Shown here in pieces: positions 1 through 8,707 of a DNA stretch of 64,000 bases. The notes beneath the pieces were generated by a model. The model saw only the letters and a list, made by a program, of their open reading frames with translations. It had not been told where the DNA came from and made no database searches. Origin of the DNA: Sporosarcina sp. JAI121 (GTDB lineage Bacteria; Bacillota; Bacilli; Bacillales_A; Planococcaceae); the NCBI RefSeq assembly GCF_013408665.1, contig NZ_JACCCL010000003.1:186001-250000 (forward strand), in the 5' to 3' direction. The first letter of the stretch is position 1; every line of letters begins with the position of its first letter. The position numbers were made by a program, and so were the translations under genes.

Positions 1-3
1 TAG

Positions 4-324
4 TTACGCCTTTACGCTTTCAAGGAAATCTGTAACTTGTTCTGGAGATTTTGCGTTTGCACTATGCAAATGCGCTTGCTTTTCACCGTTCTGGAAAATA
101 AGCAGGCTTGGAATTCCCATGACTTCATACTTTTCCGCGATTTCGGGAAGTACGTCACGGTCGACGTCATACCATGTATACGAATCGTATTTTTCGACGA
201 TCGGATCGATGAACATGTCCATTCGTCTGCAGTCAGGACACCATCCTGCTTGGAATTTGACAAGTGCTTTCGAGTTTCCGGAAATCACTTCATTGAATTC
301 TTCAACTGTTGTAATGGGTTTCAT
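4..324 (-). CDS. thioredoxin-family protein (YtpP-like)
   Basis: A 106-residue single-domain thioredoxin fold protein. The active-site motif WCPDC lies at residues 28-32 (C29, C32), and the cis-proline motif GIPSLL follows near residue 70. No signal peptide is visible, so it should be cytoplasmic and act as a thiol-disulfide reductase or redox partner. The WCPDC motif resembles Bacillus YtpP, but the exact orthologue is uncertain. The ATG is preceded on the minus strand by AAAGGAGGGG, a strong ribosome binding site. It is divergent from fadN, sharing a gap of about 220 bases with it. Confidence 0.85.
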   Translation of the reverse strand: MKPITTVEEFNEVISGNSKALVKFQAGWCPDCRRMDMFIDPIVEKYDSYTWYDVDRDVLPEIAEKYEVMGIPSLLIFQNGEKQAHLHSANAKSPEQVTDFLESVKA

Positions 325-435
325 AATTTTTGCCCCTCCTTTATAGGGACAGTGTACAACGTATTCGCTTAAGACTGCTAGTTATATGTTCCGCGGGGAA
401 TAAGGGAGTAAAAAGAAATTTTTTCAATTTAAATA

Positions 436-464
436 TTGCGAAAACAATGAGAATGTTCTACACT
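436..464 (+). promoter_or_regulatory. candidate sigma-A promoter for fadNAE
   Basis: TTGCGA (436-441) and TACACT (459-464) are separated by 17 bases. Both hexamers are imperfect matches to the sigma-A consensus. The position, about 40 bases upstream of a FadR-type palindrome and about 80 bases upstream of the fadN start, is what makes the call plausible. Confidence 0.45.
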
Positions 465-505
465 GAGAGTTATAGAAATGGTTTCTATTTTTTTTGCCCA
501 AGAAA

Positions 506-523
506 TGAATGAGTGTTCATTCA
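506..523. promoter_or_regulatory. FadR-type operator upstream of fadN
   Basis: TGAATGAGTGTTCATTCA is a perfect palindrome with 7-base arms (TGAATGA/TCATTCA) around GTGT. Bacillus FadR (YsiA), a TetR-family repressor released by long-chain acyl-CoA, binds sites of this TGAATGA-N4-TCATTCA form upstream of fatty-acid degradation operons. Here it lies downstream of a candidate promoter and just before the fadN ribosome binding site, where a bound repressor would block transcription. Confidence 0.8.
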
Positions 524-546
524 AAAAGAAAAGGGAGGCTTCACAC

Positions 547-2931
547 GTGACTTATCAAATTAAAAAAGCGGCAGTTTTAGGTTCAGGTGTAATGGGCTCA
601 GGTATTGCAGCCCATCTCGCGAATATTGGAATCCCGGTACTGCTCCTGGACATCGTTCCCGGCCAGTTGACGGAAGAGGAAGTAGCAAAAGGACTTACAC
701 TTGAAGATGATGCGATTCGAAATAAGATGTCAGCGGGTGCTCTGCAGAAACTATTGAAACAGAAGCCGGCACCACTCACAAAGAAAAGTAATGTGTCTCT
801 TATTGAAGCTGGAAATTTTGAGGATGATTTGGAAAAACTGAAAAATGTCGATTGGATCATAGAAGTGATTGTTGAAAATCTAGATGTTAAAAAAGGTTTG
901 TATGAAAAAATAGATGCAGTTCGTAAACCGGGTACAATCATCACGTCAAATACATCGGGCATTAGTATCGAGGCGATGGCAGAGGACCGTTCGGAAGATT
1001 TTCAAAAGCATTTCCTTGGAACGCACTTTTTCAATCCGCCGCGCTACTTGAAACTGCTTGAAGTGATCCCAGCTAGCACGACAACACCCGAAGTCGTCGA
1101 TTTCATGACTCGTTTCGGCGAGGACGTTCTTGGTAAAGGGGTTGTCATTGCCAAAGATACACCGAATTTCATCGCGAACCGGATCGGTACATATGGACTT
1201 CTAATCACACTGCGTGAGATGGAAAAGCGGGGTTATTCAATCGGGGAAGTCGACTCGGTGACAGGGACATTAATCGGGCGGCCAACTTCAGCAACATTCC
1301 GTACGTTGGATGTCGTAGGACTCGATACATTCATGCATGTAGCGAAAAACGTTTATGACAAAACGGAGGGCGAAGAACAGAAGGTGTTTGAACTGCCGCC
1401 ATTCATGAAGAAAATGATTGACAATGGCTGGATTGGTGCCAAAGCAAAACAAGGATTCTATCAGAAAAAAGGGAAAGAAATCTTGGAACTAAATACAGAG
1501 ACATTTGAATACAGTCCGGCAAAAAAATTGACAACATCTTCAATTGAAATGGCCAAACAGCAAAAGGGACTTGCTAATAAAGTGAAAACGCTTGTCTATG
1601 CAGATGACCGGACTGGAGAAATCCTATGGAATATTCTTGCGCCGACACTGCGTTACTCGGCAGAACTGAACGGCGAAATCGCTGATGATATCGTATCACT
1701 CGACAATGCCATGAAATGGGGCTTCGGATGGCAGCAAGGACCGTTTGAAATATGGGATGCGATCGGCGTTGAAAAATCCGTTGTAAAAATGAAGGAAGAA
1801 GGCTATGAAATTCCCTCATTCGTTCAAAGTTTGCTAGCGAAAGGCTATGAATCTTTTTATAAGGAAGAAGACAGTGAACTCTACTTCTTCGACGGCGAAG
1901 ATTACAAGCTCGTTCCGGTGAATGAAAAAGTGATCGATTTGAAACGGTATAAGAAAAAACACGGAGTCATCAAAAAGAATTCAGGCGCTAGCCTGATCGA
2001 CCTTGGCGATGGCGTGGCACTTCTTGAATTCCATTCCCAATCGAATTCAATCGGTCCCGACATCATTCAAATGATCAATTTCGCAGTTGATGAAGTGGAG
2101 AAGAACTTCAAAGGGCTCGTCATTGGCAATCAAGGCAAAAACTTCTGCGTAGGGGCTAACCTTGGGATGATTCTTATGGAAGCGCAGGATGATAATATCT
2201 TCGAACTTGATTTCATCGTGCGTTCGTTCCAAAACGCCATGATGAAAATCAAGTATTCCTCAAAACCTGTCGTTGCAGCGCCGTTCGCTATGACGCTTGG
2301 TGGAGGGGCTGAGGTTTGTCTGCCAGCCGCGCATATCCAAGCTTCGATGGAAACGTATATGGGACTCGTAGAAGCCGGTGTAGGTTTGATACCGGGCGGC
2401 GGCGGAAACGTCGGTCTTTATACGAAACATTTGAAAGGATTGCCGAATGGCGTCCATATTGATTACCAATTTGTTGCAAATAAAGTATTCGAGACAATCG
2501 CGACTGCAAAAGTGTCCACTTCAGGTGAAGAGGCCCGCGACACCAATTTCCTGGATTTCGCGGATGGCATCAGTGTCAATGCAGATCATTTGATATATGA
2601 CGCGAAACAGGCGGCGATAGCATTGTTCGATACAGGTTATAAAGCGCCTGCACGTGAAAAATTCCCTGTTACGGGTGATTCCGGTTATGCGACGATGCTT
2701 CTCGGCGCGGAAGGCATGTTTTTATCCGGTTTTATCAGTGAACATGATCTGAAAATCGCGAAGAAGCTTGCATTTGTTTTAGCCGGCGGAAAAGTGCCAT
2801 ACGGAACACTCGTTGACGAACAATATATGTTGGACCTTGAACGTGAAGCGTTCCTTAGCCTTGTTGCAGAACCGAAATCCCAACAACGCATGCAGCACAT
2901 GCTTATAAAAGGTAAACCGCTGCGCAACTAA
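547..2931 (+). CDS. fadN: 3-hydroxyacyl-CoA dehydrogenase / enoyl-CoA hydratase FadN
   Basis: This is the bifunctional beta-oxidation enzyme, 794 residues from a GTG start. The start is chosen because GGGAGG (533-538) sits 8 bases upstream and the protein then begins just before the NAD-binding strand; an open frame continues upstream but has no such support. The N-terminal half carries the Rossmann motif GSGVMGSG near residues 12-19 and the dehydrogenase motif HFFNPPRYLKLLE. The C-terminal third is a crotonase/enoyl-CoA hydratase domain (GAEVCLPAA, GLIPGGGG). This domain order is typical of Bacillus FadN. It is the first gene of fadN-fadA-fadE and lies behind a FadR operator. Confidence 0.95.
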   Translation: MTYQIKKAAVLGSGVMGSGIAAHLANIGIPVLLLDIVPGQLTEEEVAKGLTLEDDAIRNKMSAGALQKLLKQKPAPLTKKSNVSLIEAGNFEDDLEKLKNVDWIIEVIVENLDVKKGLYEKIDAVRKPGTIITSNTSGISIEAMAEDRSEDFQKHFLGTHFFNPPRYLKLLEVIPASTTTPEVVDFMTRFGEDVLGKGVVIAKDTPNFIANRIGTYGLLITLREMEKRGYSIGEVDSVTGTLIGRPTSATFRTLDVVGLDTFMHVAKNVYDKTEGEEQKVFELPPFMKKMIDNGWIGAKAKQGFYQKKGKEILELNTETFEYSPAKKLTTSSIEMAKQQKGLANKVKTLVYADDRTGEILWNILAPTLRYSAELNGEIADDIVSLDNAMKWGFGWQQGPFEIWDAIGVEKSVVKMKEEGYEIPSFVQSLLAKGYESFYKEEDSELYFFDGEDYKLVPVNEKVIDLKRYKKKHGVIKKNSGASLIDLGDGVALLEFHSQSNSIGPDIIQMINFAVDEVEKNFKGLVIGNQGKNFCVGANLGMILMEAQDDNIFELDFIVRSFQNAMMKIKYSSKPVVAAPFAMTLGGGAEVCLPAAHIQASMETYMGLVEAGVGLIPGGGGNVGLYTKHLKGLPNGVHIDYQFVANKVFETIATAKVSTSGEEARDTNFLDFADGISVNADHLIYDAKQAAIALFDTGYKAPAREKFPVTGDSGYATMLLGAEGMFLSGFISEHDLKIAKKLAFVLAGGKVPYGTLVDEQYMLDLEREAFLSLVAEPKSQQRMQHMLIKGKPLRN

Positions 2932-3002
2932 GTTTGTATTGTAGAGCAGAAATGTAAGTTCAAAGAGGAGGATGAAAAGGGCCGAGGAAGGAAGGCAGTC
3001 CA

Positions 3003-3030
3003 CTGCATGACCTACTTCCTGCAGGTCTCA
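3003..3030 (+). repeat. 28-nt element, copy 1 (fadN-fadA gap)
   Basis: The sequence starting CTGCATGACC and ending GGTCTCA is matched, 22 of 28 bases by eye, by 61369-61396 downstream of yugI. The core can fold as a short hairpin (GACCT...AGGTC here; CCCACA...TGTGGG in the other copy), with changes in both arms. It lies in the 145-base gap inside the fad operon. Function unknown. Confidence 0.45.
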
Positions 3031-3076
3031 ATTTTCACCGGGCTTTTTGAACAACCGATTTAAAGGAGGAAATACA

Positions 3077-4252
3077 ATGCGTGAAGCAGTACTAGTAGCC
3101 GGTGCACGGACACCGGTGGGGAAAGCGGGCCGAGGCTCACTCGTAACAGTGCGTCCTGATGATTTAGGGGCACTTGTGGTTAAAGAAACGTTGAAACGTG
3201 CTGGAGGCTATGACGGACCGATCGATGATTTGATCATTGGTTGTGCGATGCCTGAAGCTGAACAAGGGATGAACGTAGCACGAAATATCGGGGCGCTTGC
3301 AGGTCTTCCTGATACGACGCCCGCCATTACAGTGAACCGATTCTGTTCATCAGGTCTTCAGTCAATCGCTTATGCAGCTGAACGAATCATGCTCGGACAT
3401 TCGCAAGCGATTATTGCAGGCGGCGTCGAGTCGATGAGTATGGTGCCGATGATGGGCAATACAATCAGACCGAATGCGCATTTAGCGGAAACGGCTCCAC
3501 AATATTATATGGGAATGGGTCACACCGCCGAGCAAGTTGCAGTAAAATACGGTATTAGCCGTGAGGACCAGGATGCTTTTGCTGTACTGTCCCACAAGAA
3601 AGCGGGTGCAGCCATTGCAGCCGGTAAATTCAATGATGAAATTGTACCCGTCGAAGTCGTGAAACGTTCGGTGGATGATAACGGTAAATATACAGAAAAG
3701 AAATTCACGTTCGAAATGGACGAAGGCGTTCGTCATGGAACTAGCGTGGAAGGTTTGGCGAAATTGCGTCCGGCATTTTCAGTGACTGGTTCTGTCACTG
3801 CGGGGAATTCTTCGCAAACATCCGACGGGGCGGGTTCCGTACTTGTTATGGACCGTGAAGTGGCTGAAGCGCAAGGGCTGAAGCCGATAGCGAAATTCCT
3901 ATCATTTGCCGTGGGCGGCGTGCCTCCTGAAGTGATGGGAATCGGCCCGATCGTGGCAATTCCGAAAGCACTTAAAATTGCGGGACTTACCATTGAAGAT
4001 ATCGATGTGTGGGAGTTGAACGAAGCGTTCGCTTCCCAATCCCTTCAAGTGATCCGCCACTTAGGCCTTGATATGGATAAAGTGAATTTTAACGGCGGAG
4101 CAATCTCTCTTGGGCACCCACTAGGTGCAACAGGAACGATTTTGACAATCCGCATGATGAGTGAGTTAAAACGTCAAGGCAAACAGTTCGGCGTCGTCAC
4201 GATGTGTATCGGCGGCGGAATGGGCGCAGCAGGCGTATTTGAAATGATTTAA
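3077..4252 (+). CDS. fadA: acetyl-CoA C-acyltransferase (thiolase) FadA
   Basis: A 391-residue 3-ketoacyl-CoA thiolase, the last step of each beta-oxidation cycle. The nucleophilic cysteine is C90 in NRFCSSGLQS, the catalytic histidine is in GGAISLGHPLGATG, and the second catalytic cysteine is in CIGGGMGAAG close to the C-terminus. The ATG at 3077 is chosen because AAAGGAGG lies just upstream and the length then matches Bacillus FadA; ten upstream in-frame codons are discounted. It lies 145 bases after fadN and is most likely in the same operon. Confidence 0.95.
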   Translation: MREAVLVAGARTPVGKAGRGSLVTVRPDDLGALVVKETLKRAGGYDGPIDDLIIGCAMPEAEQGMNVARNIGALAGLPDTTPAITVNRFCSSGLQSIAYAAERIMLGHSQAIIAGGVESMSMVPMMGNTIRPNAHLAETAPQYYMGMGHTAEQVAVKYGISREDQDAFAVLSHKKAGAAIAAGKFNDEIVPVEVVKRSVDDNGKYTEKKFTFEMDEGVRHGTSVEGLAKLRPAFSVTGSVTAGNSSQTSDGAGSVLVMDREVAEAQGLKPIAKFLSFAVGGVPPEVMGIGPIVAIPKALKIAGLTIEDIDVWELNEAFASQSLQVIRHLGLDMDKVNFNGGAISLGHPLGATGTILTIRMMSELKRQGKQFGVVTMCIGGGMGAAGVFEMI

Positions 4253-4273
4253 TCCAAAAAGGAGGAATTTATT

Positions 4274-6061
4274 ATGACTGAATTGAAAACAAATGACCTC
4301 ATTAAAGGTGGGGCTTTCCTAGTTGAAGATATTGACGCTGAACGTGTATTTACACCGGAGGATTTTTCCGATGAACAAAAAATGATTGCCAAAACTACAG
4401 AAGACTACGTGAAAAACGAAGTCCTCCCAGTTGTGGAAAATCTGGAAAACCATGAATTCGAGTATTCTGTCAAACTACTGAAATCTGCAGGCGATCTTGG
4501 ACTTCTGGGGGCGGATGTCCCGGAAGAATATGACGGTCTTGATCTTGATAAAATCTCGTCTGCTTTGATAGCTGAAAAAATGTCGGTAGCGGGCGGATTT
4601 TCGATTACACACGGTGCGCACGTCGGCATCGGTACGTTGCCGATTGTCCTTTTCGGTAATGAAGAACAGAAGAAAAAATACTTGCTGAACTCAGTGTCGG
4701 GCGACAAGATTTCTGCGTACGCTTTGACGGAGCCGGGTTCAGGCTCTGACGCGCTAGGTGCGAAAACGAATGCGAAGCTGAATGCTGCCGGGACACATTA
4801 TATCCTGAACGGTGAAAAACAGTGGATCACAAATGCAGGATTTGCGGATGTATTTGTTGTCTATGCAAAAATTGATGGCGAAAAATTCACTGCATTCATT
4901 GTAGAAAAAGAATTTCCGGGTGTATCCGTCGGTGCTGAAGAGAAAAAGATGGGTATCAAATCTTCATCAACACGTACGTTGATTTTACAAGATGCTGAAG
5001 TACCGGTTGAAAATTTATTGGGTGAAATCGGTCGCGGTCATATAATCGCGTTCAACATCCTGAATATTGGTCGGTATAAATTGGGAGTCGGTACAATTGG
5101 CGGATCAAAACGGGCACTTGAACTTGCAATCTCTTATACAAACCAACGTCAACAGTTCAAGACGCCAATTTCGTCATTCAACTTGACGAAACAAAAACTA
5201 TCGACAATGGCATCCAAGCTCTATGCGGCGGAAAGTTTGATTTACCGTACGGTTGGCTACTTCGAAGAACGTCAAAGCCAGTTGAGCCCTGAAGAGCAAA
5301 AAGACGGTAAAGCGATTGCAGCGGCAATTGCGGAATATGCAATCGAATGTTCCATCAACAAAGTCGTCGGGTCCGAAGTACTGGATTACATCGTTGATGA
5401 AGCAGTTCAACTCCACGGGGGATATGGCTTCATGCAAGAATATGAAGTGGAGCGTATTTACCGGGATTCGCGCATCAACCGTATTTTCGAAGGGACAAAT
5501 GAAATCAACCGTCTCCTCGTCCCGGGAACGTTCCTGAAGAAAGCGATGAAGGGCGAATTGCCATTACTGCAACAGGCAAAAGCACTTCAAGACGAGCTTC
5601 TAATGATGATGCCGGAAGAAATCGGTGAAGAAGCCCTCGCGCAAGAAAAAGCACTTGTGAAAAATGCCAAGAAAATTGGTTTGCTTGCTGCAGGTCTAGC
5701 TGCACAGCGGTTTGGCGCAAAGCTTGAAGCGGAACAAGAGGTGCTTGTTAACATCGCAGACATCGCCAATAACGTCTTCGCAATGGAGTCTGCACTTCTA
5801 CGGACGGAAAAGGCGATTGCACGCAGCGGCGAAGAAAAAGCCCAACAGAAAATCCTTTACACACAAATCTTTTGTCAAGAAGCATTCGAAGACATCGAAA
5901 GAGATGCGAAAGAAACGCTTCTGGCAGCGGTCGATGGAGACAACCAGCGTATGATGACATCTGCGCTGCGCAAATTGACACGCTCCAACCCGTACAACAT
6001 CATTGCCAAAAAACGCGAAGCATCAGTTAAGCTGATTGAAGCGGAAAAGTATATCGTTTAA
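4274..6061 (+). CDS. fadE: acyl-CoA dehydrogenase FadE
   Basis: A 595-residue FAD-dependent acyl-CoA dehydrogenase, the first oxidation step of beta-oxidation. Visible family signatures are the FAD/substrate-binding ALTEPGSGSDA segment, GEKQWITNAGFAD, and, near residue 400, QLHGGYGFMQEYEVERIYRD. A C-terminal helical extension beyond the usual 380-residue core is typical of Bacillus FadE (YusJ). The ATG follows AAAAAGGAGG with good spacing. It starts 21 bases after fadA, completing fadN-fadA-fadE. Confidence 0.95.
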   Translation: MTELKTNDLIKGGAFLVEDIDAERVFTPEDFSDEQKMIAKTTEDYVKNEVLPVVENLENHEFEYSVKLLKSAGDLGLLGADVPEEYDGLDLDKISSALIAEKMSVAGGFSITHGAHVGIGTLPIVLFGNEEQKKKYLLNSVSGDKISAYALTEPGSGSDALGAKTNAKLNAAGTHYILNGEKQWITNAGFADVFVVYAKIDGEKFTAFIVEKEFPGVSVGAEEKKMGIKSSSTRTLILQDAEVPVENLLGEIGRGHIIAFNILNIGRYKLGVGTIGGSKRALELAISYTNQRQQFKTPISSFNLTKQKLSTMASKLYAAESLIYRTVGYFEERQSQLSPEEQKDGKAIAAAIAEYAIECSINKVVGSEVLDYIVDEAVQLHGGYGFMQEYEVERIYRDSRINRIFEGTNEINRLLVPGTFLKKAMKGELPLLQQAKALQDELLMMMPEEIGEEALAQEKALVKNAKKIGLLAAGLAAQRFGAKLEAEQEVLVNIADIANNVFAMESALLRTEKAIARSGEEKAQQKILYTQIFCQEAFEDIERDAKETLLAAVDGDNQRMMTSALRKLTRSNPYNIIAKKREASVKLIEAEKYIV

Positions 6062-6877
6062 CACGTCTGTTGATAAACCAAAAGTAACCAATAATTACCT
6101 AGATCACACACTGGGCGATAGTTGCTTTTGTATCGCTTTGAATTGAACAACTTCTATACCATTATCGAGATTTCTTGATAAGTAGGGATGCGACGAAGTC
6201 GCATCCCTACTTATCTTTTCGGTAATCGTATGGTGTTCGTTCATCCATTGCTCTTCAAAACAACAGATACAAGAGTGCCCAAGCTTTTCGGAACGAAAGA
6301 ATAGCATGCTTCTCACCTGGAGAGAGGCGGTCAAAGATACAATTTTGACCGCTCAAGCCTTCCTAGATAGTATCTCCATTTTTATTTTAAGGAAGTGTCA
6401 CTATCTTAAAGAGCATCACAAAATCTTTGCTAAATGTAAGCCGAGAACGCAATGTACAATGTGCAAGAGTGCCCGAAATTGCATCTTCGGGCACTTACGA
6501 ACTCTATAGAAAGTCATCTATTCTCTCCTTTCAAAGCAGCTGCATTGTTCACTTAACTATTGTAGGAACGCGACAGGCAATTACTCACAACAAGATGACC
6601 AAAAAGGGTGTGGCTAGAAGTGACGGAGTCACTTCTAGCCACACTTGCCCCTTGGTTAAAGTGTCGTGATTAATTAGCCGAAAGTTGGCCTAAAATAGTC
6701 CAGTGAAAAATGGCGGTTTTCAATTCCTTCTCGCCGGCATTTTATGCAAGTAAATAATGAAGCAACAGACGTGAACGTTTAATGAAGTAAAACTGTCAAT
6801 CTCTCTATGCTATCCAGATGCCTATAGATGTCCGGGTGTTTTTTCTGTTATAATGGCGAAAATGGAGGTGTTTCGGC
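6062..6877. other. gene-free gap with four successive hairpins
   Basis: No supported gene is seen in this 816-base stretch. It holds four inverted repeats: 6177-6215 (18-bp stem, GAA loop), 6327-6352 (9-bp stem GCGGTCAAA, 8-base loop), 6469-6494 (9-bp stem GTGCCCGAA, 8-base loop) and 6608-6644 (17-bp stem starting GTGTGGCTAG, GGA loop). The two long stems share the tip GAC-GRA-GTC. The last 30 bases hold the yusI -10 (TATAAT, 6849-6854) and ribosome binding site. Short open frames in the gap lack ribosome binding sites. Confidence 0.6.
6177..6219 (+). terminator. strong hairpin, probable fad operon terminator
   Basis: A perfect 18-bp stem (GATAAGTAGGGATGCGAC and its complement) closes a GAA loop and is followed by TTTT. 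It lies 115 bases after the fadE stop. The stem is longer than most intrinsic terminators, so it may also be an insertion-type hairpin (see the surrounding gap). Confidence 0.55.
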
Positions 6878-7237
6878 ATGGGATTGATTTATTACGGTTA
6901 CCCAAAGTGCGGGACGTGCAGGAAAGCGAAGAAGTGGCTTGAAACGAATAACTTGGACTTTCAGGAAGTGAACATAGCGGAAGCCCCCCCTTCAGAAGAG
7001 GAACTCGAGAAGATGATTGCGGCTTCTGATTTGGAATTGAAAAAGTTTTTCAATGTCAGCGGCATGAAATATAGGGAGCTTAACTTGAAAGAAAAATTGC
7101 CGGCAATGACCGATAATGAGAAAATCAGTTTACTAGCTTCGGACGGCATGCTGATTAAAAGGCCGATTGTTTTTGGAGACGGTAAAGTGACAGTCGGCTT
7201 TAAAGAAGAAGAATTCAGTAAAGTCTGGTTGATCTAA
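6878..7237 (+). CDS. yusI: ArsC/Spx-family thioredoxin-fold protein YusI
   Basis: A 119-residue ArsC/Spx-like protein with C11-x-x-C14 in YPKCGTCRKAKKWL and the typical RPIVFGDGKVTVGF segment near the C-terminus (compare KRPIV in Spx/ArsC). It could be an arsenate-reductase-like or redox regulatory protein; the substrate is unknown. The position between fadNAE and gcvH is as in Bacillus subtilis yusI. The ATG has TGGAGGTG upstream and a TATAAT -10 at 6849-6854; no convincing -35 is seen. Confidence 0.85.
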   Translation: MGLIYYGYPKCGTCRKAKKWLETNNLDFQEVNIAEAPPSEEELEKMIAASDLELKKFFNVSGMKYRELNLKEKLPAMTDNEKISLLASDGMLIKRPIVFGDGKVTVGFKEEEFSKVWLI

Positions 7238-7313
7238 GTTCCTCTCTTGTCTTTATCTGAGAAATATGACAGAATTGAAGTGAATGAAACTACTTATTTG
7301 GAGGGGTTACGGA

Positions 7314-7697
7314 ATGAGCACACCAAAAGATCTGCGTTATTCTGAAGAGCATGAATGGGTAAAGGATGAAGGCGGTAACTACCGCATCGGGATTACGCAC
7401 TTTGCACAATCCGAACTCGGCGATATCGTATTCGTTGAACTTCCATCTGTTGGAGATGACATCAAAGCGGACGAGCCTTTCGGAAGCGTTGAGTCGGTTA
7501 AGACAGTATCGGAACTATATGCACCGATCAGCGGTAAAGTTCTTGAAGTGAACGAAGAACTGGAAGACAGCCCTGAATTCGTCAATGAATCGCCGTATGA
7601 AAACGCATGGATGATCGTCGTTGAACCTTCTAACACTTCTGAGCTTGACGAACTTATGTCTGCAGAAGCGTATGAAAAAATGACAGTCGGAGAATAA
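7314..7697 (+). CDS. gcvH: glycine cleavage system H protein
   Basis: A 127-residue lipoyl carrier protein. The lipoylated lysine is K63 in [12 protein letters not shown], the signature of GcvH. It carries the aminomethyl group between subunits of the glycine cleavage complex and in Bacillus also feeds lipoyl transfer to other complexes, which fits with lipA elsewhere in the window. The ATG at 7314 (GGAGGGG upstream) is preferred over an in-frame ATG ten codons earlier, because the ribosome binding site lies between them and 127 residues is the usual length. Confidence 0.95.
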   Translation: MSTPKDLRYSEEHEWVKDEGGNYRIGITHFAQSELGDIVFVELPSVGDDIKADEPFGSVESVKTVSELYAPISGKVLEVNEELEDSPEFVNESPYENAWMIVVEPSNTSELDELMSAEAYEKMTVGE

Positions 7698-7705
7698 TTA
7701 CAACA

Positions 7706-7734
7706 CGGCGCCGGTACATTTCCGGCGTCTTTTG
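7706..7734 (+). terminator. terminator after gcvH
   Basis: GGCGCCGG...CCGGCGTC forms an 8-bp stem with a 7-base loop, followed by TTTT. It ends the yusI-gcvH segment just before yusF. Confidence 0.7.
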
Positions 7735-7770
7735 CGTCTCAATGATGAATGAGCAAGGGAGGAACTCTTT

Positions 7771-8112
7771 TTGTCGGATGAAAAAATCATCATAGTAGAG
7801 GGCGGTTCGGATAGAAAACGATTAGCACGTATACTTGCTGAACCGGTCGAAATCATTTGTACGAACGGTACAGTAAGCCCTTACCGGCTTGAAGAGTTGC
7901 TTGCGCCTTATGAAGAACAGGAATTATATGTCTTTGTCGACGCCGACGAAGATGGTGAAAAAACCCGTACCTTATTCAAAAGAGCGTTTCCGGCAGCAAT
8001 CCACTTATATACGGAAAAGGTATACCGGGAAGTGGAGACAACTCCATATAAAGTACTTGCCGCAATACTGCTAGGTGCGGATTTTAAAATCCGACCCGAA
8101 TATCTATTTTAA
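7771..8112 (+). CDS. yusF: toprim-domain protein YusF
   Basis: A 113-residue protein that is essentially one toprim domain: the N-terminal strand IIIVEGGSDRKRL carries the catalytic-type glutamate, and VFVDADEDG carries the DxD metal-binding motif. Such small toprim proteins are related to primase/RNase M5 nucleases; the target is unknown. It starts at TTG 7771, supported by AGGGAGG upstream. Gene order matches Bacillus yusF-yusE upstream of the met importer. Confidence 0.82.
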   Translation: MSDEKIIIVEGGSDRKRLARILAEPVEIICTNGTVSPYRLEELLAPYEEQELYVFVDADEDGEKTRTLFKRAFPAAIHLYTEKVYREVETTPYKVLAAILLGADFKIRPEYLF

Positions 8113-8126
8113 AGGATGTAGGATCA

Positions 8127-8429
8127 ATGGAGACATGGACACGCGAACAATGGGAAACCACTTTAACGGAGGAGACCTCGACAGCTGCGTTTTATTTATA
8201 TACACCAATGTGTGGAACATGTGCGGTCGCTTCTAAAATGATGGAAGTTATTACTGTCATGAGACCGGAAATACCAATCGGGAAAGCAGATTTGAACTAT
8301 GTGCAAACTATTGCTATCGACTATGAAATTGAAAGTGTTCCTTGCCTATTAATACAGAAGGATGGCGTTTTAATCCATAAAATCTATGCTTTTCAGTCAG
8401 TTCCGTATCTGCTTGAAAAGATTGATTGA
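8127..8429 (+). CDS. yusE: thioredoxin-like protein YusE
   Basis: A 100-residue thioredoxin-fold protein with the redox motif C29-G-T-C32 preceded by YTPM, and the cis-proline segment SVPCLLIQKDG. It is probably a cytoplasmic disulfide reductase or redox partner. It lies 14 bases after yusF and is likely co-transcribed with it. Its stop codon overlaps the -35 box of the downstream met promoter. Confidence 0.82.
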   Translation: METWTREQWETTLTEETSTAAFYLYTPMCGTCAVASKMMEVITVMRPEIPIGKADLNYVQTIAIDYEIESVPCLLIQKDGVLIHKIYAFQSVPYLLEKID

Positions 8430-8455
8430 CAATCGATATGGCAATTTGATATAAT
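8426..8455 (+). promoter_or_regulatory. sigma-A promoter of the met leader
   Basis: TTGACA (8426-8431) is a perfect -35 and TATAAT (8450-8455) a perfect -10, with an 18-base spacer. Transcription would begin about 25 bases before the S-box aptamer. The -35 overlaps the last codons of yusE. Confidence 0.8.
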
Positions 8456-8483
8456 TCTTCTTAACATTCAATTGAATAGGTCG

Positions 8484-8592
8484 CTCTTATTAAGAGAGGT
8501 GGAGGGATAGTGCCCTATGAAGCCCGGCAACCGTCACGAAAGTGAAATGGTGCCAAATCACGCAAAGTGCATACTTTGAGAGATGAGAGATT
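8484..8592 (+). promoter_or_regulatory. S-box (SAM-I) riboswitch aptamer
   Basis: The conserved S-box blocks occur in order: AAGAGAGGTGGAGGGA, GCCCTATGAAGCCCGGCAACC, GGTGCCAA (the KH-turn, pseudoknot and J regions of the SAM-I aptamer) and the closing AGATGAGAG. SAM binding is known to favour the terminator form, shutting off sulfur/methionine genes when SAM is plentiful. Here it controls metNPQ. Confidence 0.93.
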
Positions 8593-8620
8593 GGACAAAC
8601 GTTTATTTTATGATAACGTA

Positions 8621-8654
8621 AAGCCTTTCTGCCCGTCTGCAGGAAGGCTTTTTT
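8621..8654 (+). terminator. S-box terminator
   Basis: AAGCCTTTCTGC pairs with GCAGGAAGGCTT (12-bp stem with one wobble) and is followed by TTTT. It lies 30 bases after the S-box aptamer, the expected place for SAM-dependent attenuation. Confidence 0.85.
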
Positions 8655-8707
8655 GTATTGAAAAGCGGAAGTGCCCCACGAAGCGGCGAATTATCGTATT
8701 ATAGTAA

